Part shown: one piece after another, positions 1 to 6,068 of the stretch
Layout: each line of letters starts with the position of its first letter
How positions within the stretch are numbered: the stretch's first letter is position 1
DNA from: Desulfocapsa sp.
Lineage (GTDB): Bacteria > Desulfobacterota > Desulfobulbia > Desulfobulbales > Desulfocapsaceae
Length of the DNA stretch: 9,486 nt
Direction: 5' to 3'
Assembly (NCBI GenBank): GCA_020717935.1
Contig: DYDK01000056.1
Location: forward strand, 1 to 9,486
Translations under genes and position numbers: made by a program
The notes under the pieces: model-generated
Told to the model about the DNA's origin: nothing
What the model saw: only the letters and a program-made list of their open reading frames with translations
The model's database searches: none

Positions 1-57
1 ATTTTTCGCATGCCTCGATTTTGAACGAAAATCTTCATTTTGCAAGAGGCTCATCAT
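1..57 (-). CDS. possible start of a minus-strand gene running off the left edge
   Basis: Nineteen codons are open from an ATG-ATG pair (first ATG at 57-55) to the window edge, giving MMSLLQNEDFRSKSRHAKN. An AAGGAA Shine-Dalgarno-like sequence lies at 71-66, 8 nt before the first ATG. A plausible promoter lies further upstream (109-136). The peptide is too short to assign to any family. It sits downstream, in the same direction, of the Cas3-like remnant, so it could be a neighbour of an old cas locus or unrelated. The promoter, RBS and start spacing argue for a real gene, but 19 codons can be open by chance. Confidence 0.3.
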   Translation of the reverse strand, partial: MMSLLQNEDFRSKSRHAKN

Positions 58-108
58 AATAAATGTTCCTTGATTTTTTTCGGCTCTTGATGTCACCACC
101 ACATGAGA

Positions 109-136
109 ATGATATAATTATTTACGATTTAGTCAA
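109..136 (-). promoter_or_regulatory. candidate sigma-70 promoter for the left-edge gene
   Basis: Read on the minus strand, TTGACT (136-131) and TATCAT (114-109) are separated by 16 bp. Each hexamer matches consensus at five of six positions. Transcription would start near 102 and give a leader of about 45 nt to the ATG at 57. The region is AT-rich, so chance matches are easy. A plus-strand extended -10 (TGATATAAT, 110-118) overlaps it. Confidence 0.35.
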
Positions 137-148
137 ATGTTTAAAAAG

Positions 149-436
149 TTATAACCTTATTATCACCCCTATCATACCAGCTGCGAGGCTCAAAACATGA
201 TCCTCTATATTCTTTTTTTCATTTTTTATATCCCTTTCGAGCATCATAAGTCTTTTCGTTGATAGAATACCATAGCATATGGGAAAAGATTCCAGCAAAT
301 GCCCACAAATCGTTAGCTGAAAAGAAAGAGGGAATAGGTGAGCGAGGGTTACTGCATTGTACAGATAGTCGGCAAAAAGTTGCCATTCTGGGGCGGGGTG
401 TTCGTTTTGGGAATGGGCAAAAAAGGCAGTTGTTAT
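149..436 (-). pseudogene. decayed fragment resembling the N-terminal HD domain of CRISPR Cas3
   Basis: No usable intact ORF exists here, but two minus-strand frames carry Cas3-like motifs in the expected order. Frame A (427-341) reads AFFAHSQNEHPAPEWQLFAD followed by YLYNAVTLA, close to the Cas3 opening pattern 'YxAHS...WQ.L..HL..VA.LA'. The next motif is one frame over (about 326-264): SFFSANDLWAFAGIFSHML then WYS, comparable to 'F.A.DL.YLAGLLHDLGKYS'. Frame A resumes with IEDHVLSLAAGM (about 208-173), comparable to 'VDHSxAGA'. The expected HD dyad in the AGLLHD motif is not preserved. An ATA codon (436-434) sits where a start codon would be expected, no RBS is visible, and the frame ends at a TAA (151-149). 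I infer a dead relic of a type I CRISPR helicase-nuclease gene. The similarity is by eye and could be overread. Confidence 0.45.
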
Positions 437-517
437 GCGGCGTTGGTTATATAAAACCGTTTTTTTCTCTTCCTCTTGACATATTCATCTTTCTGTCTGA
501 GTTTGCGATGAAAGGAG

Positions 518-548
518 CTTGAAGGTCGCGGACATTGCGGCCTTCAAG
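518..548 (-). terminator. 12-bp hairpin ending the nif3/zinc-ribbon operon
   Basis: Arms 518-529 and 537-548 pair over 12 bp (one G-T wobble) around a 7-nt loop. The hairpin begins 25 bp after the zinc-ribbon stop codon, where a transcription terminator is expected. On the minus strand the hairpin is followed by CTCCTTTC, a poor U-tract, so termination may be weak or Rho-assisted. Confidence 0.6.
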
Positions 549-573
549 GATATATAAAGGATTGACGAGAATT

Positions 574-1293
574 TTACTCCTGCTCATCCATTGGCAGATG
601 ATAGATAATGCGTTGGCAGACTGGACAGTCGAGGTGACGGTCGCCTCGGAGCAGGATGTTATACTGCTGAGGCGGGATGCTCATGAAACAGCCTTGACAG
701 ACACCCTCAAGGACATTGACCACGGCCACACCTTTGCGGCGCTCGCGCAGGAGGGAGTATTTGTTGAAAAGTCTGAGCTCCATGGCGCCGGCCTGTTTTT
801 TACGGGTGCTGTCATGCTCTTTTTTATTGTTGATAATGGCCTCAATATCCTCTTTTGTGATGGCTGTTTCCGTCAGCAAATTCTTGGTTTCTCCCTTTAT
901 CAATTCCTGTTGTCTGGCGATCTGGGCGGTAAATGATTCCATCTCTTCCATAATGGCAACCATTTTTTCTTCTTTTTCCTTGATTCCCTGTTTGCCATCT
1001 TCAATTTCCTTGAGCAGAGCGGTTTGCTCACGCCCTGTCTGCACCTGCATCATTTTGGACTGACGGGATTTAACATGGGCCAGCTCTTCATTCAGCTCCA
1101 GATCCAGGGTGCGGCGCTCTTGTTCGAGGGTGCTGATCTGCTCATGAAGATCATCAATGTCTGACTCTCGTTGAGCCAGCAGGGCTGCCTGTTGGTCAAG
1201 GGCATCCTGTTTTTGTTTGATTATGGTATCAATAGCGTCAAGTTGCAGATCAATTTTTTGCAGGGCAATGAGTTGAGAGACGACTTCGTTCAA
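574..1293 (-). CDS. C4-type zinc-ribbon coiled-coil protein (zf-RING_7 / CdsZ-like)
   Basis: This 239-residue protein has a long, charged, heptad-like helical region (about residues 5-175) and a C-terminal zinc ribbon: C199-x2-C202 (VCQGCFMSIPP) and C223-x2-C226 (DCPVCQRIIY). This architecture is that of the widespread zf-RING_7 family, whose chlamydial member CdsZ is a nucleic-acid-binding regulator. Members are cytoplasmic and their general role is poorly defined. The start is a TTG at 1293-1291, supported by AGGAG at 1304-1300 with a 6-7 nt spacer; no ATG fits better. The gene lies 24 nt after nif3 and is surely co-transcribed, a pairing conserved in many bacteria. The hairpin at 518-548 ends the unit. 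Confidence 0.93.
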   Translation of the reverse strand: MNEVVSQLIALQKIDLQLDAIDTIIKQKQDALDQQAALLAQRESDIDDLHEQISTLEQERRTLDLELNEELAHVKSRQSKMMQVQTGREQTALLKEIEDGKQGIKEKEEKMVAIMEEMESFTAQIARQQELIKGETKNLLTETAITKEDIEAIINNKKEHDSTRKKQAGAMELRLFNKYSLLRERRKGVAVVNVLEGVCQGCFMSIPPQQYNILLRGDRHLDCPVCQRIIYHLPMDEQE

Positions 1294-1317
1294 GATAATT
1301 CTCCTGATGTGTTGGGG

Positions 1318-2169
1318 TTATATGAAAGTATTGTTGCAGATATTTTTATGATAATAATGTAAAGGCCGTTTTTCGGTTTGACTCACAAGCAGTGCAAGCG
1401 GCCAGTTATTGCGTGTCGCCAAGGCCTGTAATTGACGGTGCAAAAAGGGTATAACCGGTTGCTCGGTGCCATAATGCGTTCCATCAATGACACAAAAACC
1501 ACTCTCCTCAGCCCAACAGGCGGTGCTGTGCTTGATCTCGGCGGAGAGATAGATATCCGCCCCCTTGTCTCGCGCAGTTTCGGCCAGTTCTGAACCGCTC
1601 CCCCCACAGAGGGCTACGATTGAAATCTGTTCGGGGATGGTGCCGGCAATTTGAATGCTCGGAAGCTGTAAGATCTGCAAAAGCCTGTCTAAAAATGTCG
1701 CAGCAGGGAGCGGATTTGCGAAGCTGCCAATACGACCCATGCCGGTGGCTCCTCGTTCGGTTATGGCCTCGGGGCGAAGCGGGGTGAGGTCGGTCAGGCC
1801 CAAGGCCAACGCCAGGGCATCGCTGACACCACTGACGGCATTGTCAAGATTGGTATGACAGGCAATGATATTCATGTGATGCTTCAGGGCTTTTTCAAGA
1901 AAACGACCCGCCGGAGTAGTGGTGAGAATCGTGGTCAGGGGATGAAAGATACAGGGATGGTGAGTGATGACAGTTGTGACGCCTAAGCTGATGGCCTCAT
2001 CTAAAAGGGAAAGGCAGGGGTCGAGGCCTAAGAGGATGGAGCCCACGAAGGCATTGGGATTACCCACCAGCAGTCCGACATTATCCCACTCTTCTGCCAG
2101 AGAAAAAGGGGCCAGATGATCCAGGGCCGCAAGAAGGTGATGCACCTGAATCGGTGTTGCTGTCGTCAT
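1318..2169 (-). CDS. Nif3-like dinuclear metal-centre protein (DUF34)
   Basis: The protein has 283 residues. It opens with the family pattern (LAEEWDNVGLLVG, residues 24-36) and carries the metal ligands expected of Nif3/YbgI: the His pair at 70-71 (THHPCIFHP), the CHTNLDN segment with D109, and H232/E236 in GTHYGTEQP. Nif3 proteins form hexameric toroids with two metals per subunit; their physiological substrate is not settled. At 283 residues it is near the YbgI-type length and lacks the roughly 110-residue CutA-like insertion of longer homologues such as YqfO. The ATG at 2169-2167 has AGAGG at 2182-2178 with an 8-nt spacer. That Shine-Dalgarno sits inside an inverted repeat and a terminator lies just upstream, so expression may be controlled through the leader. 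It is followed after 24 nt by the zinc-ribbon gene. Confidence 0.93.
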   Translation of the reverse strand: MTTATPIQVHHLLAALDHLAPFSLAEEWDNVGLLVGNPNAFVGSILLGLDPCLSLLDEAISLGVTTVITHHPCIFHPLTTILTTTPAGRFLEKALKHHMNIIACHTNLDNAVSGVSDALALALGLTDLTPLRPEAITERGATGMGRIGSFANPLPAATFLDRLLQILQLPSIQIAGTIPEQISIVALCGGSGSELAETARDKGADIYLSAEIKHSTACWAEESGFCVIDGTHYGTEQPVIPFLHRQLQALATRNNWPLALLVSQTEKRPLHYYHKNICNNTFI

Positions 2170-2174
2170 CGTGT

Positions 2175-2225
2175 TTGCCTCTCACCAATGGGTCCGAAAT
2201 CGAGGATGAAATGCAAGAGAGGCAA
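2175..2225 (-). promoter_or_regulatory. hairpin sequestering the nif3 Shine-Dalgarno
   Basis: In the minus-strand RNA, UUGCCUCUC (2225-2217) is a perfect 9-bp complement of GAGAGGCAA (2183-2175), with a 33-nt loop. The downstream arm contains the nif3 Shine-Dalgarno AGAGG and ends 5 nt before the ATG. Closing this stem would hide the ribosome-binding site. The upstream arm begins immediately after the U-tract of the terminator at 2227-2259, so the two structures are adjacent parts of one leader. Control of translation is inferred. Confidence 0.5.
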
Positions 2226-2226
2226 T

Positions 2227-2259
2227 AAAAAAAGGTACAGCCCTGATGGGGTGTACCTT
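2227..2259 (-). terminator. intrinsic terminator/attenuator between the tRNA and nif3
   Basis: Arms 2232-2239 and 2252-2259 pair perfectly over 8 bp, and after one mismatch three more G-C pairs (2241-2243 with 2248-2250) close a TGAT loop. On the minus strand the stem runs into seven T followed by ATT, a textbook Rho-independent terminator. It is 58 bp before the nif3 start and about 200 bp after the tRNA. No good promoter is seen between it and nif3, so it may act as an attenuator as well as ending the tRNA transcript. Confidence 0.8.
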
Positions 2260-2456
2260 ATCGTTTCAACTTTCCTGATCCAGGGAGAAACGCCCGTGAT
2301 AATCAGTGCTTTTGAGGTTGGTGAGGGAAGCCGGAGAGTGAGGGACATCGTCTCGGCTTTACCTGCTCTATGTGGGAGAATGGATAACTTCTTCAAGGAA
2401 CCTGGTGGTTGAATGCAGATTCTGGGCTAAAAGTGTCGGTCTGGTTGTTGTAACTG
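2260..2456 (-). ncRNA. hairpin-rich non-coding stretch: candidate nif3 leader or small RNA
   Basis: No convincing ORF or internal promoter is seen here. On the minus strand the stretch links the tRNA 3' end to the terminator at 2227-2259. Two further hairpins are visible. One is CGTTTC/GAAACG (2262-2267 with 2287-2292) enclosing CCTG/CAGG (2274-2277 with 2281-2284), stacked directly against the terminator. The other is AAGCCG/CGGCTT (2328-2333 with 2354-2359) extended by AGA/TCT. I do not recognise the consensus of 6S, SRP, tmRNA, RNase P or a known riboswitch. It could be a regulatory leader, a trailer-derived small RNA, or unstructured spacer. Confidence 0.3.
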
Positions 2457-2533
2457 TGGTGGGCGCAGTAGGACTCGAACCTACGACCGACCGGTTATGA
2501 GCCGGTGGCTCTAACCAACTGAGCTATACGCCC
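2457..2533 (-). tRNA. tRNA with CAU anticodon (tRNA-Ile2 or elongator tRNA-Met)
   Basis: Read on the minus strand, the full cloverleaf is present: a 7-bp acceptor stem (GGGCGTA/TGCGCCC, with one T-G pair), D arm GCTC/GAGC, anticodon stem ACCGG/CCGGT with loop CTCATAA, T arm GTAGG/CCTAC with loop TTCGAGT, discriminator A and an encoded CCA end. The anticodon CAU is read either by elongator Met or, when lysidine-modified by TilS, by Ile2 (AUA codons). It is not an initiator: the first pair is G1-C72 and the anticodon stem lacks the GGG/CCC run. The GGGC acceptor, GGCTCATAACC and CGGTCGTAGG segments resemble known Ile2 tRNAs, so I lean to Ile2. Sequence alone does not settle it. Confidence 0.95.
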
Positions 2534-2554
2534 TTTTAAATGACGAAATTGAGT

Positions 2555-2584
2555 ATTATACGACAAGAATTCTTTGTTTGTCAA
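2555..2584 (-). promoter_or_regulatory. consensus sigma-70 promoter of the CAU tRNA gene
   Basis: On the minus strand a perfect TTGACA (2584-2579) and a perfect TATAAT (2560-2555) are separated by 18 bp. Transcription would begin near 2548, about 15 nt before the mature tRNA 5' end at 2533. It is the strongest promoter in the window and may also drive the nif3 operon by readthrough of the terminator at 2227-2259. Confidence 0.85.
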
Positions 2585-2690
2585 TAAAAAAATTAAAGTT
2601 TCAATGAAAGGCCTTTTCATCGGGGGAAAGCCGGAGGGTACGGGACACTCAGGGCGCCCTTTAGGGACATCCGTATATTATCCGAGTCCC

Positions 2691-4475
2691 TTACTCCTTC
2701 CAGTCAGGACGCAGATGCAGTTCGGTAAGCTGCTTTCTGGCCACTCCCGCCGGAGCCTCGGTCAGTGGGCAGGTTGCCTTTTGGGTCTTGGGGAAGGCGA
2801 TGACATCGCGGATGGAATCACTGCCGGTGATCAGCATCATCAAGCGATCAAGACCAAAGGCCAGGCCCCCATGCGGCGGGGCTCCCAGCTCCAGGGCCCG
2901 CAGGAGGAACCCAAACTTGTCCTGGGCCTCTTCCTCGGCAATACCCAACACGGACAGTACCCGACTCTGCATTTCCCGTTGATGAATACGAATGGACCCG
3001 CCACCGATCTCGGTACCATTGAGCACCAGGTCATAGGCGCGGCTATAAACCGCACCCGGGTTCGTCTCCAGCTTGTCCTCATCCTCTTCTTTGGGAGCCG
3101 TAAAGGGGTGATGCAGGGCCTGATAGCGTTTTTCCTTCTCATCGTACTCAACCAGGGGAAAATCGGTGACCCAGACAAAGTTGAAGACATCGGTTTTCAG
3201 CAGACCCAGACGGCGGGCCAGCTCCAGCCGTAACTCGGAGAGCACTTGCAGAACCACCGATTTCTTATCGGCCCCAAAAAAGAGCAGATCACCTTCCTCG
3301 GCATCTAAAACCGTGGTGATGGCCACCCGTTCCTCATCGCTGAAAAACTTGGCAATGGGCGACTGCCATTCACCATCGGCCTTCATTTTCACCCAAGCCA
3401 GGCCCTTGGCCCCAAATTGAGCGACAAATTCAGTAAGGTCATCGAGATCCTTGCGGGACAAATGGGCACAGCCTTTGGCGTTGATGGCCCGCACGGTGCC
3501 GCCCTCATCAGCAATGGCCCGGAAAACCTTGAAGCCACAGGTGCGGGCAATCTCGGTCAGATCGGTCAGTTCAAAGCCAAAGCGGGTATCGGGGCGGTCA
3601 GTGCCAAAACGGCCAACCGCCTCATCGTATGTCATGCGGCCAAAGGGCGGGGCCACATCAAGCCCTAAGGTTTCCTTGAAGAGTTTGGCGATCATCCCTT
3701 CGGTGATGGTAATAATCTGTTCCTCGTCAACAAAGGAAAGCTCCATATCTATCTGGGTGAATTCCGGCTGACGGTCGGCCCGCAGGTCTTCATCACGGAA
3801 ACACTTGACGATCTGGTAATAGCGATCCATGCCCGCAATCATCAAGAGCTGCTTGAAAAGCTGTGGCGACTGGGGCAGGGCGTAAAACTTGCCGGCACTG
3901 ACGCGACTGGGCACCAGATAATCGCGGGCCCCTTCCGGGGTGGAGCGGGTGAGCATGGGGGTTTCAAACTCAAGGAAGTTGTTATCATTGAGATAGCCGC
4001 GAATCGCCTGCACGGCCTTGTGGCGCATGACAAGCTTTGCCGCCATGGCTGGCCGCCGCAGATCGAGATAGCGATACTGGAGGCGCAGGGTGTCCGAGAT
4101 CTCAAGCTCTTCATCAAGGGGAAAGGGCGGGGTTTCACTGGTATTGAGAATCCGCAGTTCATCCACGATAATCTCAATGGCGCCTGTCGCCAGCTTGGGA
4201 TTCTCCATCCCTTCAAGACGGGCCACGACACGGCCCCGCAGGGCCAGCACCCATTCACTGCGGAGTTGATGGGCCTTGGCATGGACTTCAGGATTGATCT
4301 CGGGGTTAAAGACCACCTGGGTCAGGCCGTGCCGATCCCGCAGGTCAATAAAAATGACCCCGCCATGATCACGACGACGCAAAACCCAACCCATGAGGAC
4401 CACTTCCTCGCCGATATTTCCCTTGCCAAGATCGTTGCAGAAGTGGGTTCTGCGTAAATTTCCCATTGATTCCAT
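2691..4475 (-). CDS. aspS: aspartyl-tRNA synthetase, bacterial type
   Basis: This class II synthetase charges tRNA-Asp with aspartate in the cytoplasm. The 594 residues match the bacterial type, which carries an inserted GAD domain. The N-terminal OB fold that binds the anticodon covers about residues 15-110 (VVLMGWVLRRRDHGGVIFID). Motif 1 and the flipping-loop segment PQSPQ (201-205) follow, then motif 2, FRDEDLRADRQPEF (226-239), and motif 3, GLAFGLDRLMMLITG near the C-terminus. The domains read intact. The first ATG (4475) has only weak GAGAA upstream. A second ATG at 4466 (protein MGNLRRTHFC) has GGAA just before it, so the start could be three codons later. It follows hisS by 42 nt in the same direction. 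Whether the enzyme is discriminating or also makes Asp-tRNA-Asn cannot be judged, as no gatCAB or asnS lies here. No canonical terminator follows the stop; only a short AT-rich hairpin (2604-2620) and a GGGCGCCC palindrome are seen. Confidence 0.97.
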   Translation of the reverse strand: MESMGNLRRTHFCNDLGKGNIGEEVVLMGWVLRRRDHGGVIFIDLRDRHGLTQVVFNPEINPEVHAKAHQLRSEWVLALRGRVVARLEGMENPKLATGAIEIIVDELRILNTSETPPFPLDEELEISDTLRLQYRYLDLRRPAMAAKLVMRHKAVQAIRGYLNDNNFLEFETPMLTRSTPEGARDYLVPSRVSAGKFYALPQSPQLFKQLLMIAGMDRYYQIVKCFRDEDLRADRQPEFTQIDMELSFVDEEQIITITEGMIAKLFKETLGLDVAPPFGRMTYDEAVGRFGTDRPDTRFGFELTDLTEIARTCGFKVFRAIADEGGTVRAINAKGCAHLSRKDLDDLTEFVAQFGAKGLAWVKMKADGEWQSPIAKFFSDEERVAITTVLDAEEGDLLFFGADKKSVVLQVLSELRLELARRLGLLKTDVFNFVWVTDFPLVEYDEKEKRYQALHHPFTAPKEEDEDKLETNPGAVYSRAYDLVLNGTEIGGGSIRIHQREMQSRVLSVLGIAEEEAQDKFGFLLRALELGAPPHGGLAFGLDRLMMLITGSDSIRDVIAFPKTQKATCPLTEAPAGVARKQLTELHLRPDWKE

Positions 4476-4517
4476 AGTGTTCTCGAATAGTCGTTGTCGT
4501 AAAAAAGAAAATAAAAT

Positions 4518-5786
4518 TTATAAACGAGATGAAGCCGTCGCTCGTATTATCGCCCGTATCGTCGCGGCCGCATCAGGCAGAGAAATCTCCTGCTGCTCCT
4601 GGGTGGCCATGTTTCTGAGCAGGGCCTTGCCGCTGGCCAGTTCACTGTCACCAAGAATCAGGACAAAGGCAGCCCCCAGCTTGCCGGCCAGTTTCATCTG
4701 ACTTTTCAGACTTCGGCCTTCGTGATCGGTGGCGACCCGTACCCCATCCGTGCGCAGGGCATGGGTCAGGCCAAAGGCATGTCGGGAAGGCTGTTCGCCA
4801 ATTCCAGCCACAAAAAGCTCGATGCCTGATGGTGGGGCCTCAGCCGCTTGCTGTTGCAGGAGCAGCACCAGTCGTTCTATCCCCAAGGCGAAACCAATAC
4901 CCGGGGCCTTGGGCCCGCCCAATTGCTCAATGAGGCCATCATAACGGCCACCGGCCCCGACTGCGGCCTGGGCCCCAAGATCACCGGTGATGAATTCAAA
5001 GGTGGTGCGGGTATAGTAATCAAGGCCGCGCACCATAAATTTATTGAGACTGTAGGGCACCGCCAACTGGTTCAAGCCGTCCTGCACCGCCTGAAAATGG
5101 ACGGCACACTCGTCACAAAGAGCGTCTTGCAGGGAAGGGGCATCAGTCACCTGGGCGCGACAGCCTGGATTTTTGCAATCGAGCACCCGTAAAGGGTTGG
5201 TGCCGCTACGCCGTTTACAGTCATCGCACAGGGCTTCATGCCGATCTGTCAGAAAGGCCAGCAGGCGGGCACGAAAAGCGGGACGACAGGCGGGACAGCC
5301 CAGAGAATTCAGCTCCAGAGACACGGAAAGGCCTAAGCTTGCCAGCAGCGAGGCACCCATCGCCATTAACTCGGCATCAACCAGAGGACTGGCCGAGCCC
5401 AGCACTTCCACATCCATCTGATGAAACTGGCGCAACCGCCCTTTTTGTGGCCGTTCATGGCGAAACATGGGGCCGATGGTGAACAGCCGTTGCACCGGCT
5501 TCTGTACCAGCAAGCCATGTTCGATAGCGGCCCGCAGGAGCGAGGCCGTGGCCTCGGGACGCATGGTCACCTGTTTTTCGACAAAGGAATACATCTCTTT
5601 TTCAACAATATCCGTGCCTTCACCAATAGCGCGGGCAAAGAGGTCGGTATGTTCAAGAATGGGCAGGCGGATCTCGGAAAAGTTGAAACGGGCAAAGAGA
5701 TCGCGGGCCGCCGTCTCCACCCGTTGCCACAGCTCCACCTCGCCGGGCAGTATATCCTTAAAGCCATTCAAGGCCTTTATATTCAC
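4518..5786 (-). CDS. hisS: histidyl-tRNA synthetase
   Basis: This class II synthetase charges tRNA-His. From the start chosen here it has 422 residues, the usual length. It begins VNIKALNGFKDILPGE (first residue read as Met), continues with motif 2 (MRPEATASLLRA and FRHERPQKGRLRQFHQMDVE), then the histidine-binding signatures GLDYYTRTTFE and AVGAGGRYDGL, and ends with the anticodon-binding domain. The mid-protein cysteine-rich insert (CPACRPAF, CDDCKRR, CDECAV) is common in bacterial HisRS. The start is taken as GTG at 5786-5784 because a perfect AGGAGG (5800-5795) lies 8 nt before it. The upstream ATG at 5819 would add 11 residues (MSDNERKEEWS), places that Shine-Dalgarno inside the gene, and extends beyond the normal N-terminus. 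aspS follows 42 nt downstream. Confidence 0.96.
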   Translation of the reverse strand: MNIKALNGFKDILPGEVELWQRVETAARDLFARFNFSEIRLPILEHTDLFARAIGEGTDIVEKEMYSFVEKQVTMRPEATASLLRAAIEHGLLVQKPVQRLFTIGPMFRHERPQKGRLRQFHQMDVEVLGSASPLVDAELMAMGASLLASLGLSVSLELNSLGCPACRPAFRARLLAFLTDRHEALCDDCKRRSGTNPLRVLDCKNPGCRAQVTDAPSLQDALCDECAVHFQAVQDGLNQLAVPYSLNKFMVRGLDYYTRTTFEFITGDLGAQAAVGAGGRYDGLIEQLGGPKAPGIGFALGIERLVLLLQQQAAEAPPSGIELFVAGIGEQPSRHAFGLTHALRTDGVRVATDHEGRSLKSQMKLAGKLGAAFVLILGDSELASGKALLRNMATQEQQEISLPDAAATIRAIIRATASSRL

Positions 5787-5840
5787 AGACCACTCCTCCT
5801 TTCTTTCATTATCGCTCAAGGCACCCTCAAGATCACATTC

Positions 5841-5881
5841 TTCAGGAAAAAAATCAAAATTAACTGTAAATTCAGGAAAAA
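5841..5881. repeat. 11-bp direct repeat at 30-bp period in the hisS leader
   Basis: TTCAGGAAAAA occurs at 5841-5851 and again at 5871-5881, start to start exactly 30 bp, close to three helical turns. The second copy overlaps the candidate hisS -35 box and the first lies just past the predicted start site. The same-face spacing suggests a binding site for a dimeric regulator. The A-rich composition weakens the case. Confidence 0.4.
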
Positions 5882-5886
5882 GTCAA
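5859..5886 (-). promoter_or_regulatory. candidate hisS promoter
   Basis: On the minus strand TTGACT (5886-5881) and GTTAAT (5864-5859) are 16 bp apart, with predicted transcription start near 5852 and a leader of about 65 nt to the GTG. The -35 box is good and the -10 box weak. This promoter lies downstream of the terminator at 5939-5960 and would bypass it. Confidence 0.4.
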
Positions 5887-5926
5887 GGATGGTAGCGGTT
5901 AAGGGCGGTAAAATCAGTTTTTTATC

Positions 5927-6023
5927 CACTGTCATCAGAAAAAAAGCGGGATGAACCCGCCCACTCACCTTCTTTTTTATACTTTCCTGCGGCAATGCTT
6001 GACAAAACATGGTAATGACAGTG
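5927..6023. repeat. 9-bp inverted repeat bracketing the hisS upstream terminator
   Basis: CACTGTCAT (5927-5935) and ATGACAGTG (6015-6023) are exact inverted copies, 79 bp apart. They enclose the terminator hairpin and a minus-strand promoter-like sequence (TTGTCA 6005-6000, 18 bp, TATAAA 5981-5976). They could be two operator half-sites in the divergent hisS/nmo gap, or, if RNA starts further upstream, a stem closing over the terminator. Confidence 0.35.
5939..5960 (-). terminator. orphan intrinsic terminator upstream of hisS
   Basis: GCGGG (5946-5950) pairs with CCCGC (5956-5960) around ATGAA, and on the minus strand the stem is followed directly by seven T. It points toward hisS, yet the next gene upstream is the divergently transcribed nmo. 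No minus-strand gene feeds it. It may stop antisense transcripts, end a small RNA, or attenuate a longer hisS leader. Confidence 0.7.
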
Positions 6024-6068
6024 TTCTTTTTATATCCTTGATCCTATCCTTGCAGGAGTTTTACCACT

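Noticed and set aside
110..118. Plus-strand extended -10 (TGATATAAT)
   Set aside because: It overlaps the minus-strand -10, has only a weak -35, and no plus-strand gene follows.
428..448. GTTATGC/GTTGG words resembling an integron attC end
   Set aside because: No matching inverse core at the required distance and no integrase; the words lie in the Cas3-like remnant.
259..522. Plus-strand 87-codon frame at the left end
   Set aside because: It has a TTG start without an RBS and lies opposite the Cas3-like minus-strand remnant; no recognisable motif.
1..573. RNase P RNA (rnpB), sometimes found near nif3/zinc-ribbon pairs
   Set aside because: The conserved GAGGAAAGTCC-type core and ACAGAA-type 3' region were not found on either strand here.
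2166..2396. Minus-strand 76-codon frame (TTG start) between the tRNA and nif3
   Set aside because: It reads through the terminator hairpin, overlaps the nif3 start, has no good RBS, and its composition is not protein-like. The stretch is better explained as structured RNA.
2604..2660. Hairpin ATGAAA..TTTTCAT and palindrome AGGGCGCCCT after aspS as terminator
   Set aside because: The hairpin is short and AT-rich and its T-run is about 14 nt away; the palindrome has no T-tract. Neither meets the usual terminator pattern.
5816..6010. Minus-strand 64-codon frame across the hisS upstream region, as a leader peptide
   Set aside because: It has no RBS, no histidine-rich run, and it spans the terminator and promoter signals.
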